A DNA stretch of 64,000 bases from Verrucomicrobiota bacterium. Lineage in GTDB: Bacteria; Verrucomicrobiota; Verrucomicrobiia; Opitutales; Opitutaceae. Shown in pieces: positions 27,952 through 35,682 of the stretch; the first letter of the stretch is position 1; each line of letters starts with the position of its first letter. The notes beneath the pieces were generated by a model. That model ran no database searches, was not told where the DNA came from, and worked only from the letters and a program-made list of their open reading frames with translations. Both the position numbers and the translations under genes were made by a program. The stretch is taken from contig JAEWNN010000176.1 in assembly GCA_023457035.1 (NCBI GenBank), positions 1 through 64,000 on the forward strand. The letters run 5' to 3'.

Positions 27952-28791
27952 GGCGCAACGGGACCATTGGCGCGGGTTGCCCCCGGTTGGACCCCTGCTT
28001 CCGGTTGTAGGGGCTGAGCTTGCTCAGCCCGGTGGCAGTCGTTCTTGCCGAGCGGTGCGAGCTCGCACCCTCCGCCGACGGCATGACCACGTAGAGGCTG
28101 AGGCGCGGCGAAACCGGCGCGAGTCGACGGGCGCGCGGTGGGAGCCGGGGGCCGGAGGAGCGCGCGACGCTTGCGGAAGAAATCCGGGCAAGGATTTCGA
28201 CCGCGCCCGAACCGGCAGTTCGGCCGTGGCCTGCGCGGCAGAGGCGCCACCGAACGGGCAGGCAGACGGTTCTGCCACCGATGAACACCGCGCAGCGGAG
28301 CTGCAAACAAACCGGACTGTCACCACGAAGAGGCACAAAAATGCACAAGAAGACCGGATTGTTCTTGTGGCTTCTCGTGCCTCTTTGGGGCGATCCCGCT
28401 CGGTTCTGCGATCGAGGTGGACCGTGCTCAAGATGCAGCGTTTTCGGAGATTGCTCTACAGATGGACGCTGATCCGAACCAACGGATGGAATGCCTAGAA
28501 ACGGCCGTCCGGGCAGATCACAGAGCAGCGCAAGGTTGCGCGCGGGCGGGCGGCCACGCTGATCGGGTATGAGCGAGGCTCGATCTACGGTTATACTCTG
28601 TCTCGGTATGGGGTTTTCACCCTAAGTCCGCCTTCGGCGGCAGAGGTGTCTGGCCGGTCCCGGCTTGCCACTAGGAAAAAACCCTATGTTTCTGGCGGGG
28701 TCATCGCCCCACACGATGATCCTTCAGGCGAGGCTCGCAGAACGCGGCGTCTGGCCGGTCACGGCTGCGCGGGGCGTTGTCACTCCGGCCC
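27952..28791. repeat. Intergenic repeats and leader of the PEP-CTERM gene
   Basis: No gene is seen in about 840 bases. The unit GGGCTGAGCTTGCTCAGCCC (about 28012-28031) is a hairpin. GAGCGGTGCGAGCTCGCACC (about 28051-28070) recurs near 49073. A palindrome has arms near 28322-28350 (CACGAAGAGGCACAAAAATG) and 28361-28388. From 28560 on the DNA is likely the promoter and leader of the autotransporter-like gene; a TATACT hexamer (28592-28597) is present but no matching -35 was found. Confidence 0.55.
28606..28688. promoter_or_regulatory. Candidate operator: paired TAGGG/CCCTA boxes
   Basis: TATGGGGTTTTCACCCTAAG (about 28606-28625) and CTAGGAAAAAACCCTATG (28671-28688) are each imperfect inverted repeats of TAGG(G) and CCCTA around an A/T-rich centre, and they are inverted relative to one another. 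They lie about 100-190 bases upstream of the PEP-CTERM gene. A CTAGGG/CCCTAG pair also lies upstream of the pseudopilin operon (34948-34977). Binding by a response regulator is an inference. Confidence 0.35.
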
Positions 28792-30969
28792 ATGCACTCG
28801 ACTTCTCCTCGCCTTCCGCTCTCGCCGCTGCCGCTCTTTCTGCGGTCTGCCGTGCTCGCCAGCCTTCTCGCCGCTTCGACCGCCGGGGCGGTGGATTATT
28901 TCTGGGACCAGGATCGCAACGCTACCACTGGCACCGGTGGCACCGGGACGTGGAACACGAACGCGCAGAGTAACCAACTTCGTTGGCGCGAGGGAACTGA
29001 CACCGGGACCTTGAGGGCTTGGTCCAACACCAATAATGCCGACGACACGGCGGTTTTCGGCGGCACCGCCGGGACTGTTACGCTGGGAACCGGTATCAAC
29101 GTCAACAGCCTGAAGTTTCTCACGAAGGACTACCTGATTCGGTCCTCCACTCTCACCCTCGCGCGACCCAATGAGGCGCCGGTGCCGACGATCACGGTGG
29201 AAACCGGGGTCGCGACCGATTCCGTAACCATCAGCTCGGTACTCGCCGGATCGAACGGCCTGACCAAGGCCGGTTCCGGCACGCTCATCCTCAGTGGCGC
29301 CAACACCTACAGTGGCGCGACGACGATCGGCACCGGTGTCCTTTCCGCGCGCAGCGCGCAGGCGCTCGGTCGGTCGAGCAACAATGCGAGCACGACCGTG
29401 GCCAACGGCGCGGCGCTCGAGTTGTCGGGTGGGGTGACGCTGGCGAACACCGGCACACTGGAGCTCAACGGCAACGGTGGCGGTCTGGGTGCGCTGCGCA
29501 GCGTGAACGGCAATAATACTTGGCAAGGCAATCTCAGCCTCGGGTCCGACGCCACGATCTACTCTGGCACGGCGGACCGCACGCTTTACGTCAACTCCAG
29601 CTACAACGCCGCTCGCACGGTGGCGCTGGGCGCCAATACCCTGACGATCGACGGGCCGGGCAACACCTGGTTCAACGCCAATCTGGGCGTGGAGGGCGAT
29701 AGGGGCGGGTTGGTGAAGGAGGGTTCCGGCACGCTGACTCTCTATGGTTATGTCACGCGGTACACCGGCGAGACCAACGTGAATGCCGGTGTGCTCGAAT
29801 TGGTCGTGGGCCCGTTCACGCCGGGATACTACGGGATCAATGGCCCGCTCACGATTGGCAAGGGCTCCGCGAATTCGGCGGATGCGCGTACCGTGTCAGT
29901 GAAGATCTGGGGCAGCAGCGAGGACAGGGGCAGCAGCTATGCGAACCAGATCTCGCCCAATGCGCCAGTGACGGTAAAATCCGATGGCATCCTCGATGTC
30001 GGGGTCGGTACGACCATGGGCTCGCTCACGCTCAACGGCGGCCAGGTCAGCATCGCCGACGGGCAGACGGTGAGCCCCACCGGCGCGATCACGGCGAGCG
30101 CGAACAGCGCGCACCAGACCTCGTTGATCACGGGCGGCTCGCTCGCGCTGGCCGCTACTGGCACCACGGTGGCCGTGGAGCGAGACACCACGCGCGGCAG
30201 CGACCTCACGATCACGAGCCGGGTGACGGGAACCGGCGCGCTGACCAAGACCGGCGCGGGTATCCTGACGCTGGGCGCGGCCAACACCTACACGGGAGCG
30301 ACGACGATCACGGGCGGCACGCTGGCGGTGAACGGCAGCGTGGCCGCGGGCTCGGCCGTGACGGTTGAATCCGCCGGCACGCTGGCGGGCATCGGCACGG
30401 TGAACGGCACGGTGGCGGTACGCGGCGAGTTGGCGCCCGGTGCGTTCGCGTTGGATGGCACGGCGAGCATCGGCACGCTGACGACGGGAAGCCAGACCTG
30501 GTACGATGGCGCGTCCTACGCGTGGCAGGTCAACAACACCCTCGGTGCCGCCGGGACCGCGTACGACACGCTGGTGATCGACGGCAGCCTGAATTTGTCC
30601 AACCTGAGCGAGAAGGGCTTCACGCTCGAGGTGCTCGGACTGGCTGGCACCCTGGCCGGCACGATCGCGAACTTCGACGGGACCTGGAGCCCGACCCAGT
30701 ACAAATCCTACACGTGGACGCTGCTGACGGCCTCGGACGGGATCACGGGCTTCGATGCCGACTATTTCCGCGTCGACACGACACACTTCGCCAACGCGTT
30801 CGATCCGACGCACGGCAACTTCTTTGTCGGGATCGCGGGCGGGGACAGCCTGACGCTGACCTACGAGAGCGTGCCGGAACCGGCGACGTATGCGGCGCTG
30901 CTCGGCGCGGCGACGTTGGGGTTTGTCGGTGTGCGACGCTGGCGGCAGCGGCGCGCGGCCAAGGCCTGA
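28792..30969 (+). CDS. Autotransporter-type beta-strand repeat protein with PEP-CTERM
   Basis: Exported protein of about 725 residues. After a signal peptide (SAVLASLLAASTAGA) come autotransporter-associated beta-strand repeats such as LTKAGSGTLILSGANTYSGA, LVKEGSGTLTLYG and LTKTGAGILTLGAANTYTGA. The C-terminus has the PEP-CTERM sorting signal: VPEPATYAALLG, a hydrophobic helix, and an arginine-rich tail (RRWRQRRAAKA). Exosortase is expected to cleave it and link it to the cell surface or exopolysaccharide; no exosortase gene is in the window. It lacks an autotransporter barrel. The ATG at 28792 gives the best signal peptide. Confidence 0.9.
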   Translation: MHSTSPRLPLSPLPLFLRSAVLASLLAASTAGAVDYFWDQDRNATTGTGGTGTWNTNAQSNQLRWREGTDTGTLRAWSNTNNADDTAVFGGTAGTVTLGTGINVNSLKFLTKDYLIRSSTLTLARPNEAPVPTITVETGVATDSVTISSVLAGSNGLTKAGSGTLILSGANTYSGATTIGTGVLSARSAQALGRSSNNASTTVANGAALELSGGVTLANTGTLELNGNGGGLGALRSVNGNNTWQGNLSLGSDATIYSGTADRTLYVNSSYNAARTVALGANTLTIDGPGNTWFNANLGVEGDRGGLVKEGSGTLTLYGYVTRYTGETNVNAGVLELVVGPFTPGYYGINGPLTIGKGSANSADARTVSVKIWGSSEDRGSSYANQISPNAPVTVKSDGILDVGVGTTMGSLTLNGGQVSIADGQTVSPTGAITASANSAHQTSLITGGSLALAATGTTVAVERDTTRGSDLTITSRVTGTGALTKTGAGILTLGAANTYTGATTITGGTLAVNGSVAAGSAVTVESAGTLAGIGTVNGTVAVRGELAPGAFALDGTASIGTLTTGSQTWYDGASYAWQVNNTLGAAGTAYDTLVIDGSLNLSNLSEKGFTLEVLGLAGTLAGTIANFDGTWSPTQYKSYTWTLLTASDGITGFDADYFRVDTTHFANAFDPTHGNFFVGIAGGDSLTLTYESVPEPATYAALLGAATLGFVGVRRWRQRRAAKA

Positions 30970-31788
30970 GGCGGGTGACCGAAGGCCGGAGTGCGTCGAT
31001 GTGCGCACGCCGGCCGGAAGGGAGGGAACCGCAGATGCGCACAGATGAACGCTGATGCGGAGGGCTCGTGGGACGACACGCGGCGTTGCGAAGGGGATGA
31101 GTTCGCCCCAGATCCACACCGATGAACACCGATCCGGAGGATCCACATCCGTGGACATCCGCAATACTATCTCCGCGAACCCTCGTTTTTCGGGGGTGTT
31201 TGCCTCGATCACGCGAGCCGGCTGGGAGCGAACTCCAGAGTGGTGGCACGCGGAGCCGCGGAGGGCGCGGAGAAACAACCCTTCGAACCCTCTGCGGCCT
31301 CCGCGCCTCCGCGTGAGGCAAATCCGTCTCCCGTGTCGGCTCGGCGGGTCTTCGGCCATCTTCCGGATCGGCGTGTATCAGCGTGTTCTGCCGTACCGCA
31401 GAACGGTTCCACCTGCCTTGGTTGCGGCGGAGCCGCTCTGGGAAATCTGTGGTCGTTTTCCGGTTCGGGAACGAAAGCCCTGGCGGCTTTCGCTACGGGA
31501 AGGCTCAACGGCGGCGGCGTGGCGGACCACGGGTCTGGAGACCCGTGCCACATGGAACCGAAGCCCTCACGGGCTTCGCTACGACGGAACGGCCGAACAG
31601 TGTTCATCTGCGGTTCCACTTTCCGGGGCTCTCGCACGAAAGCGGCGCGACCGAGGCCGCGCCCAACGGGTGGAGGAATCGCCGGCAGGGGCGCCGGCGC
31701 TGTGTTGTTTGGTCGTGCAGCGCGCGCTTGCTCGCGCGCTGGCGGATTCGGTGGTTGCGGGGGACGGGGCGGACCGTAGGGTGCGCGC
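30970..31788. repeat. Intergenic repeat cluster before the RNase P RNA gene
   Basis: No gene is seen in about 819 bases. Units include GCACAGATGAACGCTGATGC (about 31037), ACACCGATGAACACCGATCC (about 31118-31137), a block CCTCGTTTTTCGGGGGTGTT to about 31255 that repeats 790-880 nearly base for base, a CGCGGAGCCGCGGAGGGCGC palindrome (about 31249-31317), GGTTGCGGCGGAGCCGCTCT (about 31419), GGGTCTGGAGACCCGTGCCA (about 31530-31549), and GAAGCCCTCACGGGCTTCGC (about 31560). A GCGCGCTTGCTCGCGCGC hairpin is at about 31720-31738. The order of units near 31160-31440 mirrors the order near 780-1060. Confidence 0.65.
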
Positions 31789-32225
31789 GGTTTCGGAGCC
31801 GCGCATTCGCTCCGTTCTTTGAACCGAGAGGAAAGTCCAGACACCACAGGGCAGGGTTCCCCACGCAAGCGGGGGCGCGTCGTTTCAAGGCGGCGCGACG
31901 GACAGTATCACAGAAAACAGACAGCCCCTCGGCCCAAGGCGAATCTCACGTTCGTCCGGCCGGGGAGTGATGGTGAAAAGGTGGGGTAAGAGCCCACCGC
32001 GCCGTGCGGCGACGCCGGCGGCACGAGAAACCCAACCCGGTGCAAGGCCAAATAGGGGACGCGGTGGCCCGCCGAATACGTCCCGGGTAGGTCGCACCTG
32101 CGGCGCGCCAGGCGGCTCCGGTCGCCGGTCGCAGCCGCGGGCGTGCCCCGCAAGGGGTGCGAGAAAAATGAATGCGCCGGCGCCGCAAGGCGCCGGACAG
32201 AATCTGGCTTACAGGCTCCGAAACC
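31789..32225 (+). ncRNA. rnpB: RNase P RNA (bacterial type A)
   Basis: The catalytic RNA of RNase P, which trims the 5' ends of tRNA precursors. P1 pairs GGTTTCGGAGCC (31789-31800) with GGCTCCGAAACC (32214-32225). Conserved blocks appear in order: GAGGAAAGTCC, CACAGGGCAGGGTT, then AGAGCCCACCGCG after GGTGAAAAGGTGGGG, CCCGGTGCAAGGCCAAATA, GGTAGGTCGC, and the closing ACAGAATCTGGCTTA. The length of about 437 nt is within the type A range, with a somewhat GC-rich P12/P16 area. Confidence 0.96.
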
Positions 32226-32263
32226 ACTCTTTCTCCGCCGCGGTCCATACGGCGGAAGACGAT

Positions 32264-32303
32264 GAACCCCGGCGTGCTGCCGTCCAGCAGCACGCCGGGG
32301 TTC
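32264..32303. terminator. Strong hairpin between rnpB and the pseudopilin operon
   Basis: A perfect 16-bp stem, GAACCCCGGCGTGCTG (32264-32279) with CAGCACGCCGGGGTTC (32288-32303), lies between two converging units. It lacks a clear T-tract on either side, so it may act as an imperfect bidirectional terminator or as a 3' end barrier. Confidence 0.55.
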
Positions 32304-32337
32304 GCTCCGCCTGCTCCCGGGGATCGCGGGGGCGCCG

Positions 32338-33810
32338 TCAGTTGGCGGCGAAGTCGTGCCAAGCGGCGCGGTCGGTGAGCTCGAGCCAGCGCGAGATCTG
32401 GTAGGTGGTGGCGTTGTTCATGTCGGCCATCTCCTCGGGAAAGCGGACGCGGTAGCCGTTGCCGTTGACGGTGATGTTGTTGGCCACCGTGGCGCCGGCG
32501 AAGTAGCCGCTGGAGCCGCCGCCGTTGAACTTCATGTTGGCACGCGGAGCGTAGACGGCGGCGGCGAGATTGCCGTTGCCGCCGATGTCGAAGTTCTGGC
32601 TGGTCGGGGCGAGGCCGTAGATCTGGAGCTTGGTGGGATCGGCGCCGATGTTGGCTCCGGGGATGGTGCCGCCGACGAGCGCACCGTTGCCGGAGATCGC
32701 GAGGTCGCCGTAGGCGTAGATCGTGAGCGAGGCGGGATCGGTGGTCGCGGTGTCGGGCGCGGTGGTATAGGTGATGTCGGCACCCTTCTTCGGGGTGATC
32801 GTGCACGTGCCGCTCAGTACGGTGACGGCGGCCTGTCCGCCGGCGGTGAAGGAGCCGAGCACCTTGAGTTCGACGGGGCCGACGACGAGGAGCGTCTCCT
32901 TGTTCGGCACGGTATAGTTGGTGAGCTGATAACGCTTGGTGGTCGCTCCGGTGGGGTCGCCGAGCACGATCATGCCGTTGGCGTCGGCGGCCGGGAAGGT
33001 GTCGGTGAAGGTGCCGGTGGGCTCGGTGGGCATCGGGAAGTCCTGGTAGAAGTCGAAGGCGATGCGGTTGGTGTCGATGAGGTTGCTGCCGGCGGTGACG
33101 ACGCCGTCCTGGCCGGCGGCGGTGGTGGCGCTGGTGACGCTGCCTTTGATCGTGGAGAGGAAGCTGCTGGAATTGGCGCCGCCGACGCCGACGGTGACGT
33201 AGCCGTAGATGTCGGCCGGGCTGCCGATGTTGATGTCGCCGATGGTCATGGTGGGACTGGCAACGGTGGTCTCGTAGCGGCGGGGGGCGGTGGCGTAGGT
33301 GCCGTCGGCCATGCGATAGCTGTCGATCTCGCCGCCGTTGAGGTTGAGGGCAGTGATGGCGGTGAAGGGCGGCATGAAGAGATTGGTGGAGCGGGCACTG
33401 ACGCGGAGCTGCTTGCGGATGAGCGCGCCGTGGGTGGGCCGCACGACGCCCTCGGCGACGATGGTCGGGGCGCTGGCGGCAGCGTTCTGGACGACGACGT
33501 TGAAATAGGCGCGCACGCCGGTGGCGTCGGTCGTATCCGGGGAGTTGAAGCTGCCGGTGAGGATGCGGGAGCCGCCGCTCTCGACCCAGGCGCGGCGGGT
33601 CCAGTCCTGGTTGTTGAGGGCCCAGAGGGCCTCCTCGAGGCCGGCCTCGGCGACGTTGAAGGCGGTGTTGTAGTGGAAGCTGCGGGTGGAGGTGCGCAGC
33701 GCGCCGAGCGCGAGCGAGAGGTAGCTGCCGGCGAGGGCCGCCAGCACCAGGCCGAGAATGAGGGCGACCATGAGCACGGATCCCCGCTTGGAATAAGGAT
33801 GATGATACAT
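32338..33810 (-). CDS. PilX-like pseudopilin-associated protein
   Basis: Protein of about 490 residues, last gene of a three-gene pseudopilin unit. The N-terminus (SKRGSVLMVALILGLVLAAL) is a positively charged leader with one hydrophobic helix, as in PilX-N type proteins, followed by FNVAEAGLEEALWALN, the typical first-helix pattern. The long C-terminal part (ISGNGALVGGTIPGANIG and FDIGGNGNLAAAVYAPRANM) resembles the DUF7305/polymer-forming type domain often found with PilX. It probably joins a type IV pilus or type II secretion-like fibre tip. It starts 12 bases after the stop codon of the PilW-like gene. Confidence 0.78.
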   Translation of the reverse strand: MYHHPYSKRGSVLMVALILGLVLAALAGSYLSLALGALRTSTRSFHYNTAFNVAEAGLEEALWALNNQDWTRRAWVESGGSRILTGSFNSPDTTDATGVRAYFNVVVQNAAASAPTIVAEGVVRPTHGALIRKQLRVSARSTNLFMPPFTAITALNLNGGEIDSYRMADGTYATAPRRYETTVASPTMTIGDINIGSPADIYGYVTVGVGGANSSSFLSTIKGSVTSATTAAGQDGVVTAGSNLIDTNRIAFDFYQDFPMPTEPTGTFTDTFPAADANGMIVLGDPTGATTKRYQLTNYTVPNKETLLVVGPVELKVLGSFTAGGQAAVTVLSGTCTITPKKGADITYTTAPDTATTDPASLTIYAYGDLAISGNGALVGGTIPGANIGADPTKLQIYGLAPTSQNFDIGGNGNLAAAVYAPRANMKFNGGGSSGYFAGATVANNITVNGNGYRVRFPEEMADMNNATTYQISRWLELTDRAAWHDFAAN

Positions 33811-33822
33811 AGGTGGGAGGGG

Positions 33823-34356
33823 TTAGCGGTTGCGGAGGACGAAACGGGAGGAGATGACGCGCTTGCTGGCGGTGGCGACGAGGCCCCTGGTGTCCGGGGC
33901 GATGGTCATGGTGAGCTGGAGCTGCTTGGTGCCGTAGTCGTTGAAGGCGGGCTGCTGGTCGTAGTCGTAGCGCTGGAAGGCGAAGGCGCCGGGCACGATG
34001 TCGTTGACGATCACCGATGCGGCGTGGCCGGCCTGCTGGCGGGAGAGGGTGCGGGCCGTGCTGTCGTAGGCGTAGGCGACGTTGTAGGTGCTCGAGCCGG
34101 AGGTGGGCACGGCCAAGGTGATCTGGGAGATCGGCGTGCCGGAGGTGACGATGCTCTGGGCCATGCGCAGCTCGCGGCCGAGCAACTCGAGGCCGCGGGC
34201 GGTCTGCTGCTCCATGGTCGAGTAGTTGGAGATGCGGACGGAACTGCGGGTGGTGAAGAGGAAGGCGCCGAGCACGCCGCCGAGCACGAGGCCGCTCAGC
34301 GCCATGGCGACCATGAGCTCGACGAGGGAGACGCCGCGACGGGAGGAGGTTTTCAT
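33823..34356 (-). CDS. PilW-like prepilin-type N-methylation protein
   Basis: Minor pseudopilin of about 177 residues. The class III leader is short (MKTSSRRG) and is followed by VSLVELMVAMALSGLVLGGV, with the expected Glu at mature position 5. A prepilin peptidase would cut after the Gly. The remaining soluble part has a PilW-like pattern (TARGLELLGRELRMAQSIV). Its start overlaps the stop of the PilV-like gene by four bases (ATGA), so the two are translationally coupled. Confidence 0.85.
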   Translation of the reverse strand: MKTSSRRGVSLVELMVAMALSGLVLGGVLGAFLFTTRSSVRISNYSTMEQQTARGLELLGRELRMAQSIVTSGTPISQITLAVPTSGSSTYNVAYAYDSTARTLSRQQAGHAASVIVNDIVPGAFAFQRYDYDQQPAFNDYGTKQLQLTMTIAPDTRGLVATASKRVISSRFVLRNR

Positions 34357-34880
34357 GGGGTGTTGGGGGTGTGGGTGGCGGCGAAGTAGTCGCTCAGGCC
34401 GCGGTAGCCGAGGTAGGTCTCGTAGCTGCGGGTGTGGGAGCGGTGGTGGTAGTCGGTCCACGCGACGGTGAAGGTGACGCGCTTGAAGGTGGGGATGGTG
34501 GTGGTGCCGTCGGCATCCAGACCGGTGCGGCCGGCGACGTTGGCGAAGCGGCGGGTGACGGTGAAGCGCTGGGAGAGTTCGGCGAGCTCGGCGGCGCCGA
34601 GGGTGCTGCCGATGGAGTGCGCGAGGTCGAGGGTTTCGGCGGTGTCGACGGGGCGGGCGTTGAGCGCCGTCCAGGGCTGGAGGCGGAGATCCTCGATCTC
34701 GCTCTGGATGATCTGCGCGGCGAGGGTGGTGTTGCGCGCGGTGTCGAGCATGCCGAAGCCATGGACGAGCGCGGCGAGTGCACCCAAGAAGATGGTGACA
34801 AGGACGACGCTGGCCAACATCACCTCGACGAGGGTGAAGCCTCGCGGGTCGGCGGGAGGGAAGGCGGACGATCTGCGCAT
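34353..34880 (-). CDS. PilV-like prepilin-type N-methylation protein
   Basis: First gene of the pseudopilin unit, about 175 residues. The prepilin leader ends in DPRG followed by FTLVEVMLASVVLVTIFLGAL, with Glu at mature position 5 and a long hydrophobic helix. The rest, including AAQIIQSEIEDLRLQPW, matches PilV/GspI-type minor pilins. I chose the ATG before RRSSAFP; a second in-frame ATG at 34898 adds six residues (MDDILT), which is unusual for a leader because it is acidic. No pilus ATPase or secretin genes lie in the window. Confidence 0.82.
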   Translation of the reverse strand: MRRSSAFPPADPRGFTLVEVMLASVVLVTIFLGALAALVHGFGMLDTARNTTLAAQIIQSEIEDLRLQPWTALNARPVDTAETLDLAHSIGSTLGAAELAELSQRFTVTRRFANVAGRTGLDADGTTTIPTFKRVTFTVAWTDYHHRSHTRSYETYLGYRGLSDYFAATHTPNTP

Positions 34881-34947
34881 GGTCAAAATATCGTCCATCG
34901 CGGCCGAACCGTGAACGGGCAGATGCCGGAAATGGCTCCCTGCTCCG

Positions 34948-34977
34948 CTAGGGCCGGAAGTCCGTGCAAAGCCCTAG
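34948..34977. promoter_or_regulatory. Inverted CTAGGG/CCCTAG pair upstream of the pseudopilin operon
   Basis: CTAGGG (34948-34953) and CCCTAG (34972-34977) form an inverted pair with an 18-base spacer, in the gap between the PilV-like start and the end of the response-regulator gene. NarL-type regulators commonly bind paired half-sites, so this is a candidate site for the neighbouring regulator. Similar TAGGG/CCCTA boxes occur upstream of the PEP-CTERM gene. Confidence 0.4.
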
Positions 34978-35025
34978 GGTGCGCGCCCCGGTCCCGCCTT
35001 CGACCCGCTCCCGGTAACCCCCTGT

Positions 35026-35682
35026 TCAGTCCTTCATCTCGGCGTACAGCGCCACGGCTTGGGAGCGGCGGGAGATCTGGAGCTTCTCGAACAGGTTGCT
35101 CAGGTAGTTCTTGACGGTCTTTTCACTCAAACCGAGCTCGGCGGCGACCTCCTTGTTGGTGAGGCCGCGGGCGACATGGGCGAGCACGCGCTGCTCCTGG
35201 GCCGAGAGCGAGTCGAGGCGCCGGCGCAGGTTCTCCTGCTGCTGGTTGGTGCGCATGAGCTGCATCACCTGCGAGGTGATCGCGGGCGCGAGCACGGTGC
35301 GGCCGGCGGCGACATCGACGATGGCCTGGACCAAGCCGGGCCCGTTGATGTCCTTGAGCAGGTAGCCGTGGGCGCCGGCGGTGATGGCCTCGGACACGGT
35401 GCGCGCGTCGAGCACCGAGCTGAGCACGAGCACGCGGCAATCGGGCTGCTCGCGCAGGATCCGGCGGCACACCTCGCAGCCGTCGCCGTCGGGCAGGCGC
35501 AGGTCGAGCAGGACCAGCTGGGGCTGCAGCGCCGCGACCTCGCGCAGCGCGGCCCCGGCGGACTCGACCTCGCCCACGACCTCGATGTCGGGATACGAGC
35601 CGAGCAGGGTGCGCAGGCCGAGGCGGACGAGCTCGCTGTCGTCGACGATCAGGACACGGATACGCCGGCCGGGCGGGTTCAT
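35026..35682 (-). CDS. NarL/LuxR-family response regulator
   Basis: Two-domain response regulator of about 218 residues. The receiver domain has VLIVDDSELVRLGLRTLL, the phospho-acceptor Asp in LVLLDLRLPDGDG, and the conserved Lys in GAHGYLLKDI. The C-terminal LuxR helix-turn-helix has LTNKEVAAELGLSEKTVKNYL. It is expressed with the kinase, whose stop overlaps this start by four bases. Targets may include the pseudopilin operon next door (inferred from position and paired boxes). The start before NPPGRRIR avoids a long arginine-rich extension. Confidence 0.93.
   Translation of the reverse strand: MNPPGRRIRVLIVDDSELVRLGLRTLLGSYPDIEVVGEVESAGAALREVAALQPQLVLLDLRLPDGDGCEVCRRILREQPDCRVLVLSSVLDARTVSEAITAGAHGYLLKDINGPGLVQAIVDVAAGRTVLAPAITSQVMQLMRTNQQQENLRRRLDSLSAQEQRVLAHVARGLTNKEVAAELGLSEKTVKNYLSNLFEKLQISRRSQAVALYAEMKD

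Noticed and set aside
28500..28790. Riboswitch upstream of the PEP-CTERM gene
   Set aside because: No conserved core of a known class (c-di-GMP, cobalamin, TPP, SAM, glycine) was found; the inverted TAGGG boxes fit an operator better.
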